Shown: positions 46,312 through 53,318 of the stretch, in pieces
How the letters are laid out: every line of letters starts with the position of its first letter
How positions within the stretch are numbered: the first letter of the stretch is position 1
Assembly (NCBI RefSeq): GCF_001513955.1
Contig: NZ_KQ948148.1
Coordinates: 345,943 to 409,942 of the forward strand
Direction of reading: 5' to 3'
Origin: Streptomyces pseudovenezuelae
GTDB lineage: Bacteria; Actinomycetota; Actinomycetes; Streptomycetales; Streptomycetaceae
Length of the DNA: 64,000 nt
Position numbers and translations under genes: made by a program
The notes under the pieces: generated by a model
The model's database searches: none
Told to the model about the DNA's origin: nothing
What the model saw: the letters and a program-made list of their open reading frames with translations, nothing else

Positions 46312-48183
46312 ATGTCCCCGGAACCAGAGCACAGACATGTCCCAGGCCCACCCACGTCACCGGTGGCGCCCCGCGTCGGCGGCCACCGTGCCGACGGCGG
46401 CGCGCGCGGTGACCGCCCGAAGCATCGTGGCCGTCGGTTGCTCGCGCGTCGGGGTCTCTGGGCGGGTCTCGCCATGGTGGTCGTGGCCGGCTCGGCTGTC
46501 GTGGTCAACCAGGCTTCGGCGGACCAGAGAACCGTGGATCTGAAGAAGTGGTACGTGCTGGTCAACCGCAACAGCGGCAAGGTGCTGGACGACCGCGGCT
46601 CCGCCAAGAACGACGGCGCGGCGGTGGTGCAGTGGAGCCGTCACGGCGGGGCCAACCAGCAGTGGCGGTTCGTCGACTCGGGTGACGGGTACTACCGGCT
46701 GCAGAACCGGACCTCCGGCAAGGTGCTGGACGACTTCGGCTGGTCGAGGACCGCCGGCTCCGCCATGGTGCAGTGGAAAGACCTGAACGCCACCAACCAG
46801 CAGTTCAAACTGGCCAAGTCGTCGGACGGCTACGTGCGTTTGGTCAATCGCTTCAGTGGCATGGCTGTCGGTGTCAAGACCGCCGCCAAAGCCAACGGGG
46901 GCGACGTCGTCCAGAACCGCGACCGTGGCGGTGCCAACCAGCAGTGGAAGCTCGTCGCGGCCGGTGGCGTCGCCGGCGGCACCGGGAACCCGGGGAACTC
47001 CGGCAGCACGCCCACGCCTGGCGGCAGCACTCCGGCCAGCCCGGCTCCGAGCGGCAGCGCTCCGGCGTCGCCGCCGACGTCTCCGACCCCCACCAACGGC
47101 AGCTCGACGCCACGTTTCATGGGCAGCGACAAGGTGTTCATCGGCGGTTCGATGACTGACACCTCGGCGAACGCCGCGCCCTTCGACGTGCGCTACGCCT
47201 ACATACACAGCCAGCCCGCGCCTTCCTCGGCCGCCTATACGGCATCGCGTTGCAAGGATGAGTGGTCGGGCTGGTGGGGCTGCTGGGGCGGCAACACCAC
47301 CGCGCCCGGCAATCAGGTGACCTGGCAGGACGCCCAGGCGGCCAAGGCCACCTACGAGGGCAAGCCGCGACCGCAGAAGTACCTGTGGACCTGGTACTCG
47401 TTGCGCGACCTCGGGGACGCGGCAGGCGAGGGCGACGGCCCGGGCGAGGTCAAGGCCATCAACAGGCTCGACCTGCTCACCCGGTACCTGAACGACTACC
47501 GGTTCTTCCTCCAGAAGATCGGGAATTCCCACGACATGATCGACCTGGAGCCCGACTTCTGGGGCTTCGCCCGGTCGCTCGGCAATCTGCACCAGGTTCC
47601 CTCGCAGGTCTCGGGCGCCAACCCGACGGACTGTGGATCGCAGGAGAACAGCGCCGCCGGACTCGCCCAGTGCCTGATCTCGATGGCACACAAGTACGCG
47701 CCGAACACCTCCGTGGGGCTGCACCTCTCCTGCTTCGACTGGGAGAGCAACCTCCAGAAGTGCGTCAAGGACTACGCGGACCTCGGGGCGAAGAACGCCG
47801 ACTTCCTGGTCACCGATGTGTCGGACCGCGACGCGGGCTGGTACGCACAGCCGGCCCACGGCAGCCGTGACACCTTCTGGACCGACCAGAAGGCCGCCGC
47901 CTCGCTGAAGTTCTGGGAGACGATGGCCGAGTCCGTGGGCAAGCCGGTGGTCCTGTGGCAGATCCCCGTGGGCAACATGGCGGGGAACAACACTCCCGGC
48001 CACTTCAAGGACGACAAGGTGGACTGGCTCTTCGGCCACATGGACCAGGTGGCGAACGCCCACATCGCCGGCCTGCTGTTCGGTGCGGGGTGGACGGAGC
48101 AGACGACGCCCGAGACCGACGGCGGAAACCTGATCCGCAAGACGATCGCGTATCACAACTCGGGTGGTACACGACTCAAGTAG
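46312..48183 (+). CDS. Secreted RICIN-domain protein with putative glycoside-hydrolase barrel
   Basis: Start at ATG 46312 (MSPEPEHRHVPG); an in-frame GTG at 46270 is less likely. After an Arg-rich cytosolic stretch and one hydrophobic signal segment (GLWAGLAMVVVAGSAVVVNQ) comes a ricin-type beta-trefoil of three repeats with Q-x-W signatures (GGANQQWRF, NATNQQFKL, GGANQQWKL). A Pro/Ser/Thr linker follows, then a ~350-residue domain (MIDLEPDFWGFARSLG, VGLHLSCFDWES, FLVTDVSDRDAGWY, VLWQIPVGN) that looks like a TIM-barrel carbohydrate-active enzyme. I cannot assign a GH family. The acids in DLEPD are catalytic candidates. Confidence 0.8.
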   Translation: MSPEPEHRHVPGPPTSPVAPRVGGHRADGGARGDRPKHRGRRLLARRGLWAGLAMVVVAGSAVVVNQASADQRTVDLKKWYVLVNRNSGKVLDDRGSAKNDGAAVVQWSRHGGANQQWRFVDSGDGYYRLQNRTSGKVLDDFGWSRTAGSAMVQWKDLNATNQQFKLAKSSDGYVRLVNRFSGMAVGVKTAAKANGGDVVQNRDRGGANQQWKLVAAGGVAGGTGNPGNSGSTPTPGGSTPASPAPSGSAPASPPTSPTPTNGSSTPRFMGSDKVFIGGSMTDTSANAAPFDVRYAYIHSQPAPSSAAYTASRCKDEWSGWWGCWGGNTTAPGNQVTWQDAQAAKATYEGKPRPQKYLWTWYSLRDLGDAAGEGDGPGEVKAINRLDLLTRYLNDYRFFLQKIGNSHDMIDLEPDFWGFARSLGNLHQVPSQVSGANPTDCGSQENSAAGLAQCLISMAHKYAPNTSVGLHLSCFDWESNLQKCVKDYADLGAKNADFLVTDVSDRDAGWYAQPAHGSRDTFWTDQKAAASLKFWETMAESVGKPVVLWQIPVGNMAGNNTPGHFKDDKVDWLFGHMDQVANAHIAGLLFGAGWTEQTTPETDGGNLIRKTIAYHNSGGTRLK

Positions 48184-48195
48184 GCGAAGCCGGCG

Positions 48196-48229
48196 AATGC
48201 GCCCCCATCTCTTCGATGGGGGCGCATTT
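48196..48229 (+). terminator. Hairpin after the RICIN gene
   Basis: AATGCGCCCCCATC (48196-48209) pairs with GATGGGGGCGCATT (48215-48228) around a TCTTC loop, 12 bp after the stop. Confidence 0.85.
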
Positions 48230-48379
48230 CGTCGTCTGCGTCGGGCTGAGGACTTCTCCGGAAGGGGACGAGCGTGCTGACCGGTGACGGCGGGGAAGCC
48301 GAGTTCGACCGCGAGGCGGACGCCCACACCCACACCACGCAGGAGGACCAGGAGCACCGCCGTCACCATGCAGTGGCGT

Positions 48380-49171
48380 TCACCGGGTCGGGACGAACCC
48401 TCCCCGGACCGACGCGGAGCCGCCCGAAGCCTGTGCGTCGACGCGGTAGCCGTCGCCCGAGGCACTGCGCGCATCGACGCCGTTGTTGAACTGTGCGGCG
48501 AACTCATGGCTCCCGGCCGGCACGGTCAGGCCCGGCTTGAGGACCCAGCGGTAGACCAGCGCGCCGCCGGCCTCCTGGACGGTGACGGTGAAGTCACCAC
48601 TCGGCAGGGTCTGCCAGGTGCCGGTGTTCTTCGCCCCGCCGGTCTGCACGATCCGGATCTCGACCGTGAGCGAGGTGAGCGGCTTTGTCGTCTTGAGAAC
48701 GAGGTTGCTCTGCGTCCAGTAGACGGTGCTCTTCGGATCCAGCGAGCCAGTCGACCGCAGCGACCCGTCCTGGCTCTCGTCGGCGGTCGGCGAGGGCGAG
48801 GCGCTGGTGGCCGCCGGGGCCGGGCGCGCGCTGCCCGGGGTGGTGGCCGGGGGCGGCGCGACCGGGCTGGGGCCGGCCGATTTCGGGGGCGGGGAGCTGA
48901 CGGCCGGGGGCAGGGTGGCGGGCGTGGTCACGGTGGGCGTCGGCGGCGGGGTCGCGACGATCGCGGCGACGGCGAGGCCGCCGGTCGTCAGGATGCCTCC
49001 GGCGGCGAGCCCGGCGAGGGCGACCCTGGTGCCGGAGCGCGCGAACGGTCGCGCGCGGTGCCGGACGGCGGGGCCGGCCATGCCGCGTTCCACCCGGGCC
49101 AGCATCCGTGCGCGGTCGGGCCGGTGGGCCTCGGCGGCCTCACGCAGCCGACGGTCGATGTCCTCGTTCAC
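48380..49171 (-). CDS. Membrane-anchored partner (likely anti-sigma) of the SigE-type sigma factor
   Basis: GTG 49171 (VNEDIDRRLREAAEAHRPDR) follows GGAGGAGG and overlaps the sigma gene stop by GTGA. The 263-residue product has a ~50-residue cytosolic helical part, one membrane helix (VALAGLAAGGILTTGGLAVA), a Pro/Ser/Thr linker and an external beta domain (STVYWTQSNLVLKTTKPLTS, VYRWVLKPGLTVPAGSHEFA) resembling cellulose-binding-like folds. Gene order suggests an anti-sigma factor sensing an external signal. There is no zinc HXXXCXXC motif. Confidence 0.75.
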   Translation of the reverse strand: MNEDIDRRLREAAEAHRPDRARMLARVERGMAGPAVRHRARPFARSGTRVALAGLAAGGILTTGGLAVAAIVATPPPTPTVTTPATLPPAVSSPPPKSAGPSPVAPPPATTPGSARPAPAATSASPSPTADESQDGSLRSTGSLDPKSTVYWTQSNLVLKTTKPLTSLTVEIRIVQTGGAKNTGTWQTLPSGDFTVTVQEAGGALVYRWVLKPGLTVPAGSHEFAAQFNNGVDARSASGDGYRVDAQASGGSASVRGGFVPTR

Positions 49172-49698
49172 CGGTTCCTCCTCCCTGGCACCAGGTTCTC
49201 GGCCGCGTGTGCGCCCAGTAGCTTCTGCAGCTCGGCCATTCCCTTCGAGGTCTGGCTCTTCACGGTTCCGACGGATATGCCCAGCGCCGCCGCCGTCTCC
49301 TTCTCCGACAGGTCGAGGGCGTGTCTCAGCACCACGCAGGCGCGCTTGCGGTACGGCAGCCGGGCGAGCGCCGCGCGGACGTCCAGCACGGCCGCCGTGT
49401 CCGGCCCGTCCACCTTCTCGGGGCTGCGGGACCAGAACAGCGTGATCCGGCGTCGCTCCCGGACCGCGCTGCGGATCCGTCCCCGCGCCAGGTTGGCCAC
49501 CACACCGCGGGCGTAGGCGAGCGGGTGGTCGGCGAGCCGCAACCGGTCCCATTGCTGCCACAGGGCGACCAGGGCATCCGCCGCGAGGTCGTCCGCCGCG
49601 TCGGTCTCGCCGGTCAGGAGGTGTGCCAGACGGGCGAGCTCGGCATAGTGGCGTTCGAAGAATTCGTGGAACTCCGCGGACGCGTCATCGAGGAGCAT
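49168..49698 (-). CDS. SigE-family ECF RNA polymerase sigma factor
   Basis: I start at ATG 49698 (MLLDDASAEFHEFFERHYAE). The 176-residue product has sigma region 2 (LLTGETDAADDLAADALVAL, ADHPLAYARGVVANLARG) and region 4 (LARLPYRKRACVVLRHALDL, AALGISVGTVKSQTSKGMAE). This matches the actinobacterial SigE-family ECF group. It is translationally coupled to a membrane protein that probably controls it. Confidence 0.92.
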   Translation of the reverse strand: MLLDDASAEFHEFFERHYAELARLAHLLTGETDAADDLAADALVALWQQWDRLRLADHPLAYARGVVANLARGRIRSAVRERRRITLFWSRSPEKVDGPDTAAVLDVRAALARLPYRKRACVVLRHALDLSEKETAAALGISVGTVKSQTSKGMAELQKLLGAHAAENLVPGRRNR

Positions 49699-49844
49699 CC
49701 CCCGGTCGCCCTCTCCTTGCCATGATGTGCGCGTTAGTTGCATGTTTAACAACAGCGGGGGGCGCAGCCTAACAGTGCCCAGCCCGGGATTCGAACAGCG
49801 GTCGTGGTCGGTTGTGGGGCGTTGAAGGCTGACTGGCGGGCTGG

Positions 49845-50085
49845 TCAATGCCGGGCGAACGGGACGCCGGTCGGCTGCGCGATGTCCGGCCGCACGGCGG
49901 TGCTGTCGACGGTCAGCCGCTCCCCGTAGATGTCGGTGGTCCTTCACCGGTTCCGCTCCCGGGGGGCGGCACGCCGGCACACCGACGACCAGCAGCGCAA
50001 GGGAAGGCCCGCGACGCCCGCGACCAGTCCGCGCCTGCGCCACGGTTGCGGCGCGGCGTGCTTCGTTGCCCTCATGCCCGTACAT
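49845..50085 (-). pseudogene. Frameshifted remnant of a secreted or lipoprotein gene
   Basis: One frame begins MYGHEGNEARRAA, continues through basic residues into a hydrophobic stretch with a lipobox-like end (SLALLVVGVPAC) and runs to about GAEPVKD. Reading in a shifted frame then gives DIYGERLTVDSTAVRPDIAQ and PTGVPFARH before a stop. The two halves look like one broken exported protein. The span is not a multiple of three. Identity of the parent protein is unknown. Confidence 0.3.
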
Positions 50086-50287
50086 CCGGTAGTTCGACTC
50101 AGCCTTCCGTCTCCCAGTTGCCGCCGAGGACGAGAAGGTTGCCGCCTCGACGCCGTGTTCTCGCAGACCGGCCGGGGAGAACGTGTCCGGGTTTCTGAGA
50201 TCCCGGGTGCCGGCCACCGGATTCCCGAGGCAGGCCGGGGGCCGGGGCGTCCGCCGGGCCGGCTGACGCATCGGCGGTGATGTCGGC

Positions 50288-50386
50288 ATGCGGGTGCTGA
50301 ACGGTATCTCCATGGACGTGCGGGCCCGCGAGGTCGTGGTCACGGTGGGGCCGTCCGGGTCCGGCTCGGCAAGCCGAAAGCCGAGG
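50288..50386 (+). pseudogene. Truncated ABC-transporter ATPase fragment
   Basis: The codons from 50288 read MRVLNGISMDVRAREVVVTV followed by GPSGSGS. This matches the start of amino-acid-type ABC ATPases (VLKGIDLEVRPGEVVxxxGPSGSGKST) and breaks exactly at the Walker A lysine. What follows is unrelated, though another frame ends LAQVMVANDLKELAALQAAA. It is a gene stump. The whole 49699-50705 interval appears to be debris without an intact gene. Confidence 0.6.
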
Positions 50387-50705
50387 CCAGGAAGCAGCCC
50401 GCCTTGCTCAGGTCATGGTCGCGAACGACCTGAAGGAGCTCGCCGCGCTGCAGGCCGCGGCATTCGGTATCTGACTGCCTGACAAGAATCTGACGGGGAG
50501 CAGCGAGTAACCACGAGGAAGGCAGCGGCGTCCGGACACGGCAGCAACTTCCTGCTGGTGCCCGCCTCGGACTTGGGGTCGCCCTGGACGCCGCGCCCAT
50601 GCCTACGCTCCGGATCGGTGAGGCGGGCGGGCGGGTTGTAGCGGGCGACAACCCCGCAGCGAAGGCCGCGTCGGGTCGTACGGGCCGTCGGCCGGGGCGG
50701 AGTCA

Positions 50706-51359
50706 TCAGCCGCGCTCCCGCTCCTCCCTGGCGGCGCGCAGACCGAGGACGACGATGCGCAGCCCGTACTCGAAGCCGGCGTCGCCGTCCATGCCGAGCA
50801 GGTCGGTCGACGCCTGGGCGGTGAGGGGGAAGCGTTCGGCATCGATCATGGAGGCGAGCCGTTCGGGGGCGTAGGGGTTGTCGTCGCCGTACGCCGCACT
50901 GGTGTGGGCCTGCTCCTCGATGGTGTGGCCGATGGTGAAGTGCAGGACCGCCGGGAAACCGCGTGCCGCCTCACTGAGAGTGAAGCCGGCATCCCGCAGG
51001 GTTCGCAGGTTCAGCTCCACCGCCCGGTGCACGGTCTCGTGGTTGACGTAGGTGCCGGCGAGGACGCGTGCTCCGTCCCGGTGGCTCAGCATCGCCTGGC
51101 GCAGGTGGCGGGCCCAGTCGGCGAGCCAGTCCTCCCAGGAGGAGCCGTCGCGGGGCGGCTCCAGCCTCTCGGCCGCCTCGACGTACACCAGTGTGGCCAT
51201 GGCGTCGAGCAGCTCCTGCTTGTTCTTGACGTGCCAGTAGAGGGTCGGGGCTCGTACGCCGAGGTCCTGGGCGATGAGGCGCATGGTGAGGCCGTCGAGG
51301 CCGACGTCGTCGAGCAGTCGCAACGCCGTCCGGGCGATCGCCTCGGAGTTGATCTTCAT
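50706..51359 (-). CDS. TetR-family regulator (TetR_C class)
   Basis: Start at ATG 51359 gives 217 residues. N-terminal helix-turn-helix: IARTALRLLDDVGLDGLTMR then LGVRAPTLYWHVKNKQELLD. The C-terminal domain (YAPERLASMIDAE, FEYGLRIVVLGLRA) is of the tetracycline-repressor type. It is divergent from an FAD monooxygenase with three matching palindromes between them, the classic arrangement in which the regulator represses itself and the enzyme. Confidence 0.92.
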   Translation of the reverse strand: MKINSEAIARTALRLLDDVGLDGLTMRLIAQDLGVRAPTLYWHVKNKQELLDAMATLVYVEAAERLEPPRDGSSWEDWLADWARHLRQAMLSHRDGARVLAGTYVNHETVHRAVELNLRTLRDAGFTLSEAARGFPAVLHFTIGHTIEEQAHTSAAYGDDNPYAPERLASMIDAERFPLTAQASTDLLGMDGDAGFEYGLRIVVLGLRAAREERERG

Positions 51360-51390
51360 TCCCGCCCCCTTCTTTCTGGGCGCTTGACAC

Positions 51391-51445
51391 TCTAACACCG
51401 TTAGGGGCACTCTCTAACGGCGTTAGATTCTCTAACGCCGTTAGA
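51391..51445. promoter_or_regulatory. Three palindromic TetR operators
   Basis: Three copies of a 15-bp site lie between the divergent genes: TCTAACACCGTTAGG (51391-51405), TCTAACGGCGTTAGA (51413-51427) and TCTAACGCCGTTAGA (51431-51445). The last two are palindromes around their central base. Start-to-start spacings are 22 and 18 bp. A TTGACA hexamer (51384-51389) abuts the first copy. Confidence 0.88.
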
Positions 51446-51498
51446 CGCGGCGAGCGGTAAGCCGTGCTGGAAGCGAAACGGAACAGGGGGAAACACAG

Positions 51499-53016
51499 AT
51501 GACCGACACGAAGACGGACACGGATGTGGTGATCGCGGGCGCCGGGCCGACGGGCCTGATGCTCGCCTGCGAATTACGGCTCGCGGGGGTCGACGTGGTG
51601 GTGGCCGACGGGCTCGCCGCGCGGACCGGTGAGTCGCGGGCCGGCGGGATGCACGCCCGGACCATGGAAGTGCTGGACCAACGGGGCGTCCTGGACCGCT
51701 TCCTGGCGGCCGGCACACCACGCCCGATCGGGCACTTCTCGGGACTGTCGCTGGACTTCGACCGGTTCGGGACCAGGCATCCCCGGTCGCTGGTGCTGCT
51801 GCAGTCCCACATCGAGCGGTTGCTTGAGGAGTGGGCCACCGAGCTAGGTGTACGGGTGCGCTGGTCGTCCGAGGTGACCGGGATCCGACAGCACGGCTCC
51901 CATGTCGAGGTCGAAGCAGGCGGACCGGAGGGCTCACGTTCGACACTGCGCGCCCGCTACCTCGTGGGCTGCGACGGCGGGCGCAGCGCGGTGCGCAAGC
52001 TCGCCGGCATCGGCTTCCCGGGCACCCCGGCGACACTGACCGCGCTGCTCGGCGACGTCGAACTCGCCGATCCACCCGCCGAATCGCTCTTCATGCAGCG
52101 GCGAACGGGCGGTGACTTCTCGGTGTTCGCCTTCGAGCCGGGCTGGTACCGGGTGATCACCACGGAGCACGACCGTGTCGACGGCCGGGGGGAACCGGTG
52201 ACGTTCGAGGAGCTGCGGGAGTCACTGCTGAGGATCGCGGGCACCGACTTCGGTATGCACAGCCCCCGTTGGATGTCCCGGTTCGGCGACGCGGCCCGGC
52301 AGGCCAAGCGGTACCGGGAAGGCCGGGTGCTGCTGGCGGGCGACGCGGCTCACATCCACTTCCCGGCAGGTGGCCAGGGACTGAATCTGGGGGTCCAGGA
52401 CGCGGTCAACCTCGGCTGGAAACTCGCCTCGGCGGTGCATGGCCGGGCGCCGGAGAGCCTGCTGGACAGCTACCACGCCGAGCGGTATCCCGTCGCGGAA
52501 CGGGTGCTGCACAACACCCGGGCACAGGCGGCGCTGACACGTCCCGGCCCGCAGACCGACGCGCTTCGCGACGTACTCCGTTCACTCATCGAGTACGACG
52601 ACGTCAACCGGCACCTGGGTGGGATGATCACCGCGCTGGACCTCCGCTACCCCATGGGCGACGGCCACCCGCTGACCGGCCGCCGGGTCCCCGACGCCGA
52701 ACTGAAGACCGATGACGGCCGGCGTCGCGTCTTCGAACTGCTGCGCGCCGCGCGCCCCGTGCTGCTCGACCTGCGTGGTGACGCCGCGCTGGCGGCCGCG
52801 ACCGAGAGCTGGGCCGACCGTGTCGACCTCGTCGAGGCCCGGTCCACGGCCGACCACTGGCCCCTCTGGCCGGCCGACGAGGCCCCCGCCCCCGCCGCGC
52901 TCCTCATCCGCCCCGACGGCCACGTCGCCTGGACCGCACCCGCCGGCACCACCGCCGACCTCGCCGCCCTCCGGACCGCCCTCACCACCTGGTTCGGCCC
53001 GGCCACGGCCGACTGA
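51499..53016 (+). CDS. FAD-dependent aromatic monooxygenase
   Basis: A 505-residue class A flavin hydroxylase of the PheA/TetX/Rox kind. It has the dinucleotide motif VVIAGAGPTGLMLACELRLA (residues 10-30), the DG motif RYLVGCDGGRSAVRKLAGIG (about 155-170), the GD motif RVLLAGDAAHIHFPAGGQGL (about 276-295) and a thioredoxin-like C-terminal domain. Substrates of relatives include polyketides, rifampicin and tetracyclines. TetR control suggests it is induced by its substrate. Confidence 0.92.
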   Translation: MTDTKTDTDVVIAGAGPTGLMLACELRLAGVDVVVADGLAARTGESRAGGMHARTMEVLDQRGVLDRFLAAGTPRPIGHFSGLSLDFDRFGTRHPRSLVLLQSHIERLLEEWATELGVRVRWSSEVTGIRQHGSHVEVEAGGPEGSRSTLRARYLVGCDGGRSAVRKLAGIGFPGTPATLTALLGDVELADPPAESLFMQRRTGGDFSVFAFEPGWYRVITTEHDRVDGRGEPVTFEELRESLLRIAGTDFGMHSPRWMSRFGDAARQAKRYREGRVLLAGDAAHIHFPAGGQGLNLGVQDAVNLGWKLASAVHGRAPESLLDSYHAERYPVAERVLHNTRAQAALTRPGPQTDALRDVLRSLIEYDDVNRHLGGMITALDLRYPMGDGHPLTGRRVPDAELKTDDGRRRVFELLRAARPVLLDLRGDAALAAATESWADRVDLVEARSTADHWPLWPADEAPAPAALLIRPDGHVAWTAPAGTTADLAALRTALTTWFGPATAD

Positions 53017-53318
53017 ACCAAGCCGGCAGGGGGACCGCGGCGATGCGACACCGGTCCACCGCGGCGGATGCCCGTCGCCGGCCCGCTACGGCACCGCACT
53101 GCCCCGACGCGTGACCTGTCCCCGCGGCCCCCTGCCCCTTCACTGAAGCGCGATCCTCAAGGCCTGCTGATGCGCTGGTCTGCGCGCATCCCGCGCCGGC
53201 CAAACTCCGGGCAAACTTTCCAGGCGGGGAGAAAAATAAGCCCCTCACCACCGTCTGCCGTCCCCGTCCTGATCTACGCTCCGGCCCATTGCAGCGAGGG
53301 TCCGAAGGGGATGCGACT

